Assembly: GCA_030544235.1 (NCBI GenBank)
Contig: CM060464.1
Coordinates: 28,092,152-28,156,151, forward strand
Reading direction: 5' to 3'
Origin: Lepturacanthus savala
Lineage: Eukaryota > Chordata > Actinopteri > Scombriformes > Trichiuridae
Length of the DNA: 64,000 bases
The first letter of the stretch is position 1. The number at the start of each line of letters is the position of its first letter. Positions 22,146 to 34,000 of the stretch are shown in pieces. The position numbers were made by a program, and so were the translations under genes. Below the pieces are notes generated by a model that ran no database searches, was not told where the DNA came from, and saw nothing but the letters and a program-made list of their open reading frames with translations.

Positions 22146-23404
22146 GAGCAGAAACACATCAAACATTGCCTGATACCACCTCTTCTGTTTTGTGAAACAT
22201 TGTCTTTTTAGTTTTGTTGTTGGGTCTTTCACCTCAGCTGCTGTAAAGTTTATAAAAAAAAATACAGTTATTGCATTATTGGCAAAACATTCAATGTCTG
22301 AAACCAAATGTAGTGAATTCAAAATTAACCAATACCTTGTCTTGGCTTCATATGAATAATGAACTTTAAATGGAGGGCAGGATAATTAATTTAAACAGTA
22401 TAGGACAAAGGTAGTTGAAAGTTAAAGCCTCGCAGATATATTGTAGTGCAAGTTTTTTGTCTTAAACTTTGAAATAAGACCTTGAGATCTTCTAATCATT
22501 AGCTGGGCACTGCTGCAGAGAAAGAAATAATGATCAAGACGAGACTCCTCAGACATGAGGACGGTGCACCGCTGCATGTCTGGGCTAATAGCAGGACAAC
22601 GGACGAAGGAGAGCGACTAAAGAGAAGAATTTCAGTGATTTCTTTTCAACTGAGGGGAACTGCCGGAGAACACCATTTTATATAATTGCCTCCATGTGTG
22701 GAGCGGCTCTCGAGATAGCTGTGGTGCTGGGTTCCTCTCCCTCCATCAGATACCAGTGTCTAAAAAATCATTTCTGTTGAGCGCAGAGACCCAGAGCCTC
22801 CTACCTCTCCCAGCTCCAAGCATGTCAGGCTGCCGTGGATAATAGTGCTACCATGTGGACCTGGTTCAGGAAAAACACTTCCATATGTTGTGTGTGCATG
22901 CTTTCCTTTCAAGATTTATGAATGAATAAGCTTCAATCGCTCCCAAGTCTGTACAGACGGTGACAGGCTCATGTTTTGGATTTCACAATGAAATCCATTC
23001 GCTCCTTGTGCAGTGTGTTTGTTTGTGGTTTTGCCAAAGTACTTTCTTCAGCCGTGCATATACGATAGTGTAACCGATGTTCTTCCTCTTTTAAAATTAC
23101 CCTAAATATGCGGTCACATTGACCTGGTTTTGATTGTTTACCGCAGTGAATGTAAAGACGTGCATATGGAAATGCCCTCAGAAACTTTTACTTCAAACGC
23201 AGTTTGTAAAAAAGGTTCCTCTGTCACTTCTGCATATCTGGATTGTTCCAAATGTTTCTTTGTGTTACTTCTCATTTGCTTCTTTATCAAAGACAGTACA
23301 CAGAAGTTGACATGATGACGTGAATGTTTCAGATTAAGCCAGATGACTGTCAGTGTGCAAATTGATGCATTTGATGAATTTAAAACAAAGAAAGGGAGAT
23401 GACA
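22146..23404. other. Low-copy non-coding DNA
   Basis: AT-rich sequence with no supported reading frame, repeat or structured element. Confidence 0.6.
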
Positions 23405-23512
23405 TTAAAGGTACAGTATGTAAGATTTAGCAGCATTTAGTAGAATTTAAAGGAATGGACTTGGCAGAAATGGAATATATGCTTATATATTCATAAGTAT
23501 GTTTTAGGGTTA
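23405..23512 (+). repeat. Truncated dispersed teleost repeat (AAAGGTACAGTATGTAAG type)
   Basis: AAAGGTACAGTATGTAAGAT, then TTGGCAGAAATGGAATATA and TTCATAAGTATGTTTT, are blocks I associate with a very common interspersed repeat of percomorph fish. It breaks off at about 23510. Immediately after, GCCACCGTGTCGCCC (23516-23530) is identical to the end of the SINE at 45275-45608, so a SINE scrap may adjoin. Confidence 0.45.
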
Positions 23513-23883
23513 GGGCCACCGTGTCGCCCTTAACAACCCATACAATACAAAATATGTGATTTGTAATTTCAGTTGAAAACAAATTGCACAGTTGTTTGTT
23601 ATCGCCTTACAAAACTGTAACAAAAGATAAACATGATCTCATCTGGTACAGGTTAAACATGTAAATAACTTAATGCAAAGATCATCACAGTTAAAAGAAA
23701 CTACTGTAGATTAATCATGTGTCTCATGTTGTTATCGATTCATTCAGTCTGACCTCTACAAAATTTCAGAAAGTTTCTGCATAAGAATATCACGTTGACG
23801 TCACATCAAAAATCGAAGAGTCATAATTAACACGGTTACTAAAGGTCTTTGTCGGAAAACACAGCAGAATTTTAATGAACAAG

Positions 23884-24018
23884 CTTCCCAGCAAAGCTTT
23901 TTCTTCTTCTTGTACACTGAGAATGTGATGAAAGTGAAGCCTTACTGTGAGATGACTGTGTGCGACTGCCATACCCATCATTTCAATCAGATGTAGTATG
24001 TTCTTCCTCCATCACTCC
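23884..24018 (+). pseudogene. Exon-like segment, copy 2 (disrupted)
   Basis: Aligned with 20957-21084. The pyrimidine tract ends TTCTTGTACAC, so the acceptor AG of copy 1 is lost. The corresponding frame reads VKPYCEMTVCDCHTHHFNQM and then meets TAG where copy 1 has CAT. The Cys and His positions of copy 1 are kept, but many differences are non-synonymous, so there is no clear sign of selection. It is a relic or non-coding repeat. Confidence 0.35.
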
Positions 24019-24641
24019 ATGTGCCAAATCATTTTTTTCTTGTGTACAGACTCAGCAGGACATAGCAGAAATGCAAAACAACCAACAGAAAATTATGGAT
24101 ACCCTGCACAGTACCTCTTCCCTGGACACATATCTTTACCAAATATGACAACATCACTTCAATAACTCAAGAATATAAATCCAAATATGATGATTATAAC
24201 AAATTACAACATCTGATGCAACTAAATTCACAGCAACATTAAGAGACACAAAACACTGAGCAATTTCTCTTAATTTTGAGTTCTATCCTGTTTGCAAAAA
24301 AGGTTGTATCACTGTCTTGGATTTTGACCTGGCTTGACCTCTTCATTTTATTTCCAAGCAGAGTGCAGGTTCCCCTAATGTAATGATGAGCTGTAATTTC
24401 AAAGGGAAATCATCCACTTCCTGTCTCGACAGCAACCTTTGCTCCTATGGCTGGACGCTTTGCAGAGTCAGCCTGATCCTCTTGAGGGCAGTGCAAACAG
24501 CGAGGTCTGCAGACCAGTGGCCTCAGCTGCCTTAAGCAGGCTCACCGTTTTTCTCCAATTGACATTTCCCATCATGCCCACACAGCCTGCATCAGTATTC
24601 ACAACCTGAGTGGAGGAGGCCACTAGGGAGCTGAAGAAAAT

Positions 24642-24648
<7 letters not shown>
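24019..24648. other. Low-copy non-coding DNA
   Basis: No supported gene or repeat is visible before the adjoining (AG)n tract. Confidence 0.6.

Positions 24649-24683
<35 letters not shown>
24649..24683 (+). repeat. (AG)n microsatellite
   Basis: About 17 uninterrupted AG dinucleotides. Confidence 0.95.
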
Positions 24684-24689
<6 letters not shown>

Positions 24690-27600
24690 ACAACACAGGG
24701 CAGGAATACAGTAGAGCATTGAGCATAGCCGGGTCATTTATGTGCTATCTGTGCTTTCAGCGACAGCAGTTATCTTTTGGCTGAAGTTTCCCTCTTTTCC
24801 TGTGAATACAAAACATAAAAAATTTGAAAGACCGGCCATTCCATTAAATACAGAGCTGGGAGTTGAGGCTCAAGGATTAAAACAAGATGAAGACAGACGA
24901 AAGTGAATACACTGAGACGGATAGACAGAGACACGGTTTTAAATGCCGGAGCACCATCTCGGCCCAGGTCAGCGCCACAGCCCAAGGTCTCAGGAAGTGA
25001 TTAACCCTCCACAGATATACCACAGGATGATTTTTTGTGTGCACGTTGGGAAGGGAAGTGGGTGGGAGTCGAGTGTGGGCAGCCAATCTCTAAGCCCCTT
25101 CTCCCGAGGCTCTCCCTAAAAGTGGGGTCATCACCCTCTGATCTTGAAATTGAATTCCGATGATTCCGGTTTCCCCGTGTAAATCCTCTCCCCTCAGGGC
25201 CTCCCACCCACACACCGTGCAACAGACCTACACTGCAGTTTCTGTCTTCTCAGTTTCATCTAAAATGTCATTACAGCTAAATTGCTTTTCAGTTTGTGAA
25301 AATGCAGAAAGTATTTTTTTTCTTTTTTTTTTTTCTTTTTTTGGCTGAGCACGTTTCATGATTATTCCCAGCAGCCACTCAAATGACTTATTTGCAAGTC
25401 AATGTTTCTGGTGATTCGCACAATAGCTCAACTGCAATTTAATTTAAGCTCAGAGGCAATTTAATAATTTCCAAGATGAAACCGGGCTCCGGTTCCAGCA
25501 CCTAATTTAGATTCCAGCGTTTGGATTCGAACCAGCGACAGTGAATCTTTAGGTGTTTCAACAGACAAAGCAACACATTTGCTGGCTGTCATTCACTTGC
25601 AGAAGGAGAGCGGGGTGGCAGATGTTTTGTCGGGTAAATCTGCCAGATGAGGGGGAACTCAGCCAGTCAAGCGCGTGAAGAAATGCGTGCATGGGTTTGG
25701 TGTTCACCACAGCCCCAAACACACCGGATGCCAAGGACCACATGCCAGAATGAACACAACAACAAAACAGATGCAGCAGAGGTGTTTGCTCCAAGCAGCA
25801 CCACCGAGCACATTTGAAACTGAAAATCCTTCAGCAGAGCAGGGGAGACAGAAAAGTGATGACTACATGATGATGGATGGATTGATTTTTATATTAAAAA
25901 ACAAAAAAAAAATAATCGCATGTGTTTGAGAACAACAGCAAAGCCACATTGCATCATAAAGTTATGTTCACATGTATCCAATTTGTATCAGCAAATACAT
26001 TTAATAGGAAATGCAATGCTGCCCAGATTCCTTTTATTATTAACAGTTCACTGCCAGCACAAATTGTTTTCATACTGAATGTAGCTGCACAACATTCACT
26101 GTCAGTCTTTTTTCCTCTCGTTCTCCTTCAATATCCACTCCTGACAACTAAGGCACAGTATAATGAAAAAGTGAGGCTCTGATCACTGGGTGCAGACTTA
26201 CGAGTAGGAAAATCAAACTCTGGCTCTGTGTGCATTTTCTCTTTTTATTTAGATAATGTCTTGGCTCTCACCTCATTCTTCAACATCAACAGTATTGCAC
26301 TCTCAACTAAAGCATGATAACTGCTGCTATTGTTGTTTTTGGGATGCTGAAAGTATTTGCTTAGAGTGGCTATCATCCATATCTTTATGTTAAATGTGAA
26401 AATGTGAAAGAAAGACTATGTTAAGTCCTTCTCAGCTCTGCAGGGTGTTTTAGCCTCTTTCAGCTTATTGTTTTGGGTTTTGCTCTCATCAGCATCATTT
26501 ACTGATTTGGGCTGTGTTCAGCCAAAGAGGCATACAACTGGACCTGTCTATTGCCAAACAGCAGACAGACATAGTTCATGACTACTAGAACATTTAGGCA
26601 CTTCACTTCAATTTTTAATATAGTTATATTTCAAAACAGAGTTAAAAGGAGAATGAATATTCAATGTACATCCACCAGGTGGAAAGAGACCTGACTCCAA
26701 ATTAATGATATTGTAGTTCTGCATCTACTTTGCCACATTAAATGATCTGTGTAAATTGTGTTTTCGGCCTATTTCTGCTGCCCCTAATGACACAAGGACA
26801 GGACACAAACCTGTTTGTAGATAGCCCTGTTTTTTTTTTTTTTTTTACTCTGTATGTCTCCTATAGTGCCTGGCTGAGAAGTTTATATATTTGTATCATC
26901 TTAAAAAACGTAATTTAAAGGTTGTTCTTTAATGTTGTTGTGGAAAAGGAAAGCGGATGAAACAGCAGCCTAAAGTGTACGATATTAAATGAAAGCCTCA
27001 AAATGTGATTTAATAAAAGGCAGCAGCAGGCAGAAAAGTATTCAGCCTCAATGAAAGAGAGAGAGAGCTGCAGCAGACCTGCAGGTTTCTGGCAGTTTGT
27101 TCCTGATATGTGGGGCATAAAAAACTGAAAGCTGCTTCTCCATGTTTAGTTTTGACTCTGGGGACAGAAAACAGACCTGTACCAGAGGCCTGCATGGTGC
27201 ATAATGTAGCAGAAGATCAGAAATATACTATAGCCCTAAACCATTGAGCACTTTCTAAAGCAACAGCAGTTTTTTTCCTTTGGCCAGCTGTTGAAAAACA
27301 GCTTTTTAAAATGTATTTTACTTAAAGAAAAGGAGGTTACACAAGTCTATAACTGTTCATTAGTGAGAAGAGATGTGTTGACAATTTGTAGACATTCTGA
27401 GGCCATGCAATTAGAAACATTTTTGGGAAAAGCCTGATGGAGCACATGCCAAAAACGTCAGTTCCCTGCAGTCATGATTATTATACTGGGATCTCAATTC
27501 ATGAGCTTCAAACTATAATTGGTTAACATGAACCCGTTTCTCCATGTGTGGTGCATTTTAGCAGGTTTAAAGTAGCCCATTAGCATGAAAATAAACCATA

Positions 27601-27775
27601 AACCATAATCTTACATCCTTGTGTTCAGTAAAATTATTAGAGTGACAGAAAAAGTGTATTTTGAGTGATATGAAGGCCCACTGTGCAACTTGCCTTTGTT
27701 TAGTCTTGTAAAATATCAACTGTTCCTGCTGTCTGAAAGCCCTTTCAAACTTGAACTTTAATGCTAAGGGGACTA
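24684..27775. other. Low-copy non-coding DNA with T-rich tracts
   Basis: Contains a T-rich run at 25314-25342 and a 17-base poly(T) at 26830-26846. The stretch around 25430-25560 repeats GCAATTTAAT-like words and may be conserved regulatory DNA, but nothing is demonstrable. No gene is supported. Confidence 0.55.
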
Positions 27776-27846
27776 TCTGTTTGTTTCTACAGACGTTCAG
27801 CTCTCTTCATGGATTTACCCGAGTCATGCCGGAGCACAAGCGGTAG
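27776..27846 (+). other. Candidate terminal exon (weak)
   Basis: The acceptor-like TCTGTTTGTTTCTACAG ends at 27792. One frame then reads TFSSLHGFTRVMPEHKR and stops at TAG 27844-27846. The short peptide is plausible but unrecognised, and there is no upstream exon or poly(A) signal to back it. Chance is a real alternative. Confidence 0.15.
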
Positions 27847-28074
27847 CGGCGAGGCTTGATGCGAGAGTTCACATCATTAGACCACTGTGCTTAAAAAAAA
27901 GGCGAGCCATGGGCTTAACAAGAAAATTTCTCTTCACCTCTGACATTTAGCATGTCAATGAACCACTCAGTAAGTCTCGGCTCTCTGCAGCTCCTCTCCT
28001 CATTACCCTCTTTGGCAGGAGAGCGCGGTGCTCTTCAGCTCGCTCTCTCTCTGTTTCTATCTCATAATCCCCCC

Positions 28075-28150
28075 TCCTCTCTCTCTCTGCAGCAACACAA
28101 CCGTTTCATTCTGCAAATGACTGCTGCTGAAGTCAACTGGAAAGGAGAAG
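28075..28150 (+). other. Candidate internal exon (weak)
   Basis: The acceptor-like CCTCTCTCTCTCTGCAG ends at 28092. The 58-base segment 28093-28150 ends GGAGAAG before GTCTGC, a possible donor. One frame reads QHNRFILQMTAAEVNWKGEG. It lies 247 bases downstream of the other weak candidate, and the frames are not shown to connect. Confidence 0.12.
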
Positions 28151-28557
28151 GTCTGCTCACGTAGCTGCGACCGCTAGGGCTCCGTCTGCAGACTAAGTAT
28201 CGCTCTGCTCTTTCGCTCTTTTTCCCCCACTGGCTCGGTATCCTAGGGGCTATAAGCTCAGCCCCATTCTATTCCAACCTGGATAAAGTATGCTCACTGT
28301 CAGCACTTTCTCCAGCAGCCTGGTACTTTGTTTATTTTTGCAAGACACAGAGCTGAATAGACTTTAATAAATACCACGGCCTGAGAGTCAGGGAGCCATC
28401 TGAGCTTGTCACAACTTGTAACTTAGCCGGTGCACCAGTTCAGACCCACGATTGGGTGTTCACTTAACGGATGAGTGAGTGCACAACTCTCTCTCACCCG
28501 GGCCTTTTGGAAATCGCAGCGGTCAGGACACTGCAGGGGAATCGCTCCTGCGGGCCA

Positions 28558-28589
28558 TTTACCATGCTTCGAATGTGAAGCACGGTAAA
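28558..28589. repeat. Imperfect 13-bp inverted repeat
   Basis: TTTACCATGCTTC and GAAGCACGGTAAA flank a 6-base loop with one mismatch. It directly precedes the first copy of a direct repeat that recurs at 29279. Confidence 0.6.
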
Positions 28590-29311
28590 CTATAAAAAAA
28601 TAAAAAGTTATCATTAAAAGTAGTCATACTTCAGAGAGCATAATGCTGCATGAAAGGGTGTTAGAAATCAGAGCTACATTGGAGGTGTAACATATTGAAA
28701 ATCCATTAGTGGAGGAGTTTATCTTTCTAAATAGAGCATCATTGCATCTGATTCAGAACTCTGCAGAAGGTAAGAAAAAGAACCCCTGGTGCTCATAGTA
28801 AAATGCAGAGGTATGATGAAAATGAAGAAGATGAAAACCAACTTCACATTTATAACAATGAAATCATGGTTTCCCAAGGCTTTCAGAACCTAGTGATTTT
28901 TGATCACTGTTTCCTTACAATAGGAAGATCCTGGGTTTGCAACCCAGTCATCTCAGGTCCTGTTTGTGTGGAGTTTGCATGTTCTCCCTGTGTTTTGGTG
29001 GGTTTCCACTGGATGCTCCAGGTTTCTCCCCTCATCAGAGACATTTATGTTAGGTTTATTACTCCTGTCAGTGCCTCTGGTGCTGGTAAAAGACCTGGAG
29101 TTGGCTGATTGCAACTGCCCACTACTGAGAATGGGTCTAATGCAGATTTGAAATGAATTTCCTAACGGGGACCAACAAAGTATAATTTAACAAAATGTTT
29201 AAAACACACAAAAACTTTTTGCCCTGCTCTTTAGTAGGGGTCACAAACAATCAGACATCAGATAAACGTATCATTAAAAAACTATAAAAAAAAAGTTATC
29301 ATTAAAAGTAC
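28587..29311 (+). repeat. Direct repeat pair bracketing a SINE
   Basis: AAACTATAAAAAA, then AAGTTATCATTAAAAGTA, occurs at 28587-28622 and again at 29279-29311, differing mainly in the A-run. About 690 bp including the SINE lies between them. This could be a local duplication or the remains of a longer element's ends. Confidence 0.6.
28895..29190 (+). mobile_element. Degraded tRNA-type SINE
   Basis: GATCCTGGGTTTGCAACCC is a decayed B-box region. GTGGAGTTTGCATGTTCTCC and GTGGGTTTCCACTGGATGC follow, then a tail TGAATTTCCTAACGGGGACC leading into AACAAAGTATAA. The block order matches fish SINEs that share the GGAGTTTGCATGTTCTCC core. The 5' end is decayed and no target duplication is certain. Confidence 0.6.
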
Positions 29312-31280
29312 ATAACAGTAAAGTTACATGAAAAAGTAGCTTATAAAAGTGAATAATGAGCAAGAGTTTCAGGAGGTGTAGGCATGAATTGAATGAAAAG
29401 GCAGAATGAAAGTGAAGCTAAATGCCTTTGAACCATGAATCAGCATTAAGTAAATTTATGTGTAGTTAATGTTGTGTGTTGAAGGGAATCTGGCTATTTA
29501 ATTTAGCACTGGAAGGGTCTATCACTTCAAGTTGGGCTCCGTTGCTGCTATTGACTTCTCTTTTTCTTGTCAGTAGGTTTCAGGGTTTAACTCGGAGTTG
29601 CTGAAAATTCCACAGTGGTTTCATCCGGTGTTAATCTTTAGAGATTTGCATTAGTGTCCAGAGACACCTTTGATCTTTCTAAAGACTTTGATTGGATGCG
29701 TGAACGAGGGGGCCACTTTCCCATCATGCACCCACTGGATTAAAGGAGGGGAGGGGGTGTTATTTATAATTTTGGAAGTTGTTTTCAGGTCAGTGCAGGC
29801 TTTCAGAAGCAATCAGACAAACACATTTCAGTGGCAGTGGCGCAGAGACAGAGGAAGGGGGCGGGCGCCCGGGGACGATTTCAAACCCAGTGAACTTATG
29901 ACGACAAAGCTCACTGTTTCAGCGGTTTCTCTTTAAACTGTGGTTGGATGGATGAAAGTGGGAGAGCACAGGGGTATAACTGGCAGGGGAAGGGGGAAAA
30001 CCATGCACTCATGAGATTATAAGGCATTTTAAAATCGCTATAAGCAAAACAGATATTTCAAATCAAGGTTAAAAATATAAAAATACATACCTAGATAAAA
30101 GATAAAAAAAGAAACAATAAATAGCTTCAGAGATTTTTTTTTTGTTGTTTTATTTTAGGTCACATGTTGTAGCCACCTTCTGAGGTGTGAAACCATCCTT
30201 GAGAGCAATCATTACCAGCCGAGCCTTTGCTGACTCAAATCCATCTGGCTCCGCCGACAGCTGGTCCTCTGCTCCCCCTCCGTCCATGCTTCACCTTTCA
30301 GGAGAAATCAGAACTCGTAAACATCGTCTCAGTGATGCCTGAAACAAGTTTCCATGCCACATTAATGTGTGTGCAGCGGCGAGAGCGAGTCTCTCCCGTC
30401 GAACAGCTGCCACCCCTTGCCTGCCTGGCAGCAGTGCCGGGTTAGATTTGCCATTAATTTGTTGTACCTGACAGCCGACTCTGCTGGGTACCCTCCGTCT
30501 ACACCACTTTGCTGCTTTGTGCCTGGGAGGGACATATCTCGCCCTTGTGAGAATAAGCCTGAAATATGGTTAGGAAAGAGCATAGTACAAAATAGGGGCC
30601 CCAGGCTGTTACATTTAATGTGTATCTAGGCCAGGCCACATGATTTGGTAGAAAGTTAGACTGCAGGGTTGAAGTCCCTGGGGTAAACTGCCTCCTGTTC
30701 AGACGGCTGGGACTGCAGACACCTTCAGTTCAGTTGAAGTTAGAACTAGAACTACCAGGTCCAGGTACGGTAAAGGCCATATCAGGTCCAAAGAGGGTTG
30801 GATCGAAGTTCAGCCAAAACCCAGACAGAATCAAGCCATGCTCAAGACTAAAATAACCATAAACCATGTAGGTGACATTATTACTGTGAGATGATGAATA
30901 GTGCCAGTGCTGTCTATCTTCTCCTGGGTCTTAAATTTTTTAAATGGTGAAAAAAGTCTATCAAAATTATTCAATATTTCTTTTTTCTATATATTTTATG
31001 ATTTTTACAAACAACAATAAGATGAGATGGCACCACAACCTTGGAAAAACAAACATAACAGTTGGAAAAAAAATAGATACATAAATGAAAACAAATAAAA
31101 TAAGTGACTAAATGAAACCAATAGGATCCCCTTATTATTTCAGTCACCATTGGGATGTCTTTAAATACATACACAAATTAGCATTTTCCAAATAAAATAA
31201 AACAAATAAATAAAAGTTTCATAAATATTTTCAAAACTTCTTTTCAAAATGTTCAATCAATTGTCAGATTTGGTCCTAGT
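29312..31280. other. Low-copy non-coding DNA
   Basis: No gene or clear interspersed element. Contains T-rich and A-rich runs, for example around 30137 and 31066. Confidence 0.55.
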
Positions 31281-31844
31281 TAAAGTTACAGTGTGTAGTT
31301 TCTGGCGGCATCTAGTGGTGACGTTGAAGATTGCAAACATGTGGTTGAAAACCACGAAATCGAGAATTGTAGTATGTTGTGGAAAATAAAGAATGTGTTA
31401 AGTAAAAAACAATAATTTTATTAAAAGCTATATTTAAAAAAATAAATCACAGAAGCAGAGTCAAAAACCACAGTCCAAATCCGTGAAGCATACGCTAGAT
31501 GGACTCATATAAAGGATTTACATTGCATCAAAATGCAGAAATAAATGGCAATTTTTCTCCTCAATTGGTAAGTTAAGCTAACTTACTTGCTAACTTAGCT
31601 AATGTCACCTGTCGGTCAAATTCCTCTTCAACATATAACATACTGTTTTAAATTGTATTGATTAGCTGAAGTTTGTAGTTACTCTGTATGATTCATCACT
31701 CGACATGGTGCAGGCTGATCGCTTGATGCATTTGGCAACAAACCTGGCAATCCGACTGCTGGATTGTTGTTTTTTTTATGTTGCAACTACAACTTTGAGA
31801 CACCAGGTGTCGGTATTCTGCTCATTTTACATAGTGCACCTTTA
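31281..31844 (+). mobile_element. MITE-like element with TAAAG...CTTTA ends
   Basis: The left end TAAAGTTACAGTGTGTAG and the inverted right end TAAAGGTGCACTATGTAA form imperfect terminal inverted repeats. Internal TCTGGCGGCATCTAGTGGTG is a word I associate with a common teleost repeat. There is no coding capacity. The target duplication is not clear. Confidence 0.55.
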
Positions 31845-33333
31845 ATGTTTTAAATACGCAGGAAGTAAATGTCTCTCTCTGTGAAGTCACAGGATTTATC
31901 TTGATGTTGGTGGATATATATCTATTTAATGTAGACACAGAATGCAATATCCATTGAATGTCTTTTGCTGTACACTGTTTGGCTGTATTGTGTTTTTATG
32001 AAATTGTGTGAGCTGTCATAACAAGCATTATTCCACATCCCTTATTAAAAGCTTATTAATAATAACTGTCATGAGTCCAAATTGTGTAAAATTTGACAAA
32101 GCACTTACTTGGGTCCCCAGCAATAAACCTGCCAGCCATGAAGTGGCTCAGATGAACATTTCTCAAGATATGCAAAGGACATAGGGACATATATGCAAAC
32201 ACACAGACAGAGATTTGCTGCTTTATAGTTAGATAGTGTGACATCTATCTTTATGCAAATAGATCCCAGTGGGATTGAAGAAGTGTGTGTCACAAATTTT
32301 TCACATTCTTGACATATCATTTTGGAGCAAATCTCTTCACATTTTGTAAAGGGCAATTAAATTGATTCTGACTCTGATGCATCAAGCCTCCTCAGGCTAA
32401 TGCCTTATCTCAACATGGGCAATAATACACTATGGCATATATTATTACCTGGAACGGCAAGATTCATTTTTCTACGTTCATATTTCTCGGCTCAGCTTTT
32501 TTCCTCGGCCCGCTGACATTAAGCTCCGTTTCAGGTCGCTGCGAGCAGATGGAGACAAACATTAAGACGTTAACGCAAAGATACGTCTCGAAGGGAAACG
32601 TTAAGGAGAAATATCATCCCACGTCCCATTTTCTTCATTAAGGGATGGATGTTTTTTTCGTTATTGATGAGGTTGACATTCACCTCGGTAATGGAACCTG
32701 TGGTGAGTAAAAGCAGAAGTGCAGAGTAAGCTCGCAACTAAGAGTGTTGGACGCTTAAAATCAATGGCATTGTCCTATCAAGAGGAGCACTTTACCCCAC
32801 CCAGAGTCTATTTATGGTATTATTTATTCCTATTATTACCATTATAATAATGATCATTATCATCCTGTACTGTACTGTCATGCTGTTATAGTATCACTGT
32901 TATACAAGGAATACACAAACAAACATTGTGTACACCAGCAGCCAAAGCAGGAGCACACGGTGCCCTCGTCTCGCAAATGGACAATAACATTTGACAAAGA
33001 GCTGCAATAAATGAGCTGTGAAGGCCGGGCCTCTCACCTGTCAACATGTGACACTTAAAACAGTAATTTGTTCCCCTCGGGGGCTGTACTTTTCAAGGTA
33101 TTGAATTTCCCTCTGGACCCAAGATTATTCAACTATCACCTAGACAGAAAGCAATACCTCTAAAAGACAGCTCAATGCGAAGCCAGAAAACACACTTGTA
33201 TTGTTTCTGCAACACTTTTTGGGCTTGAGCTGATAAAAGGAGATAAGGAGAAAAAATAAAAAAGAAAATCACAGCTGCAGTACAAAAGAAACATTAAGGC
33301 TGTTTCTGCTTCCTGTCTGCTTATGTAAGGCCC
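31845..33333. other. Low-copy non-coding DNA
   Basis: No supported gene, repeat or RNA. A CpG-richer patch at about 32450-32640 is open in one frame, but the peptide gives no recognisable feature. Confidence 0.55.
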
Positions 33334-33612
33334 TTATATGTCAGGATTTGTCAGACTGTAATAAAGATCTAGCCCGAGATAGCCAGTGAATAACATTTCA
33401 TAGTTGTCATCATCATATGGCTCATAATGCCTTAATCTTTTATGCATATTTCCCCTTAAAACAACATAACGTCCATGAACAGGCCTTCCTTTGTCATCCG
33501 TGAATGTCAACATCCCTGTTATCCCCTCAGTTCCCTCTGCCTGAAACCTTAAACCACCAAACACCTGTTCTTTTGTGTGAGCTGGCATTTTACAGCAGGG
33601 TTTCTCAGACAT
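33334..33612 (-). CDS. Unidentified 92-codon ORF, the most protein-like frame in the window
   Basis: ATG at 33612 to TAA at 33334-33336. The second half is rich in charged and aromatic residues with a natural-looking pattern (GMLTFTDDKGRPVHGRYVVL, later RLRHYEPYDDDNYEMLF and GYLGLDLYYS). This differs from the low-complexity frames elsewhere here. I do not recognise a family. There is no signal peptide, membrane segment or clear splice site. The frame stays open upstream into the purine-rich strand of the neighbouring pyrimidine tract, which weakens the start call. It may be a short gene, a terminal exon, a transposon remnant or chance. Confidence 0.2.
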   Translation of the reverse strand: MSEKPCCKMPAHTKEQVFGGLRFQAEGTEGITGMLTFTDDKGRPVHGRYVVLRGNMHKRLRHYEPYDDDNYEMLFTGYLGLDLYYSLTNPDI

Positions 33613-34000
33613 GCAGTGGAGCCTCGCTCTCCCCTCGCTCTCCCGCTCTCTCAGCCCTCCTCGTGTTTGTTTCCCTCTCTCTCTCTCTGCCTCTCTTCTT
33701 CCCTTTTACATGTCGTCACCCCTGGTCTGTCCTTCCCTTATACGCTCGCCCTGATCCCTTTTACTCGCTATTGTCATCTCTCCAGCTCCATTTACCACAT
33801 CTCTCCTCTTCCCCACATCTCTCTGGCTCCTCACTTTTCTTTTTTTGATACTCCAGCCAGCTGTCTGCTACTCTCACACCAATACCTGACTCAATCATCA
33901 CTCTTTCTGCCTGAATCCTCTTTTCCTTCCATGGACACCTCCCTCCGTCTTACAATATCCCCTTTTCCCTTTGTGCTCCTCTCTGCTCATGTACACTTTT
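33613..34000 (+). repeat. Pyrimidine-rich tract
   Basis: Long C/T-biased stretch including CTCTCTCTCTCTCTGCC at about 33676. Long open frames on this strand here reflect the composition (Ser/Leu/Pro/Phe runs), not genes. Confidence 0.7.

Noticed and set aside
21831..22322. Longest minus-strand frame, 163 codons
   Set aside because: It overlaps a transposon-like fragment and AT-rich DNA, with no domain-like pattern; length is within chance for the window.
23505..23515. TTAGGGTTAGGG telomere-like word
   Set aside because: Only two units; chance or part of a dispersed repeat.
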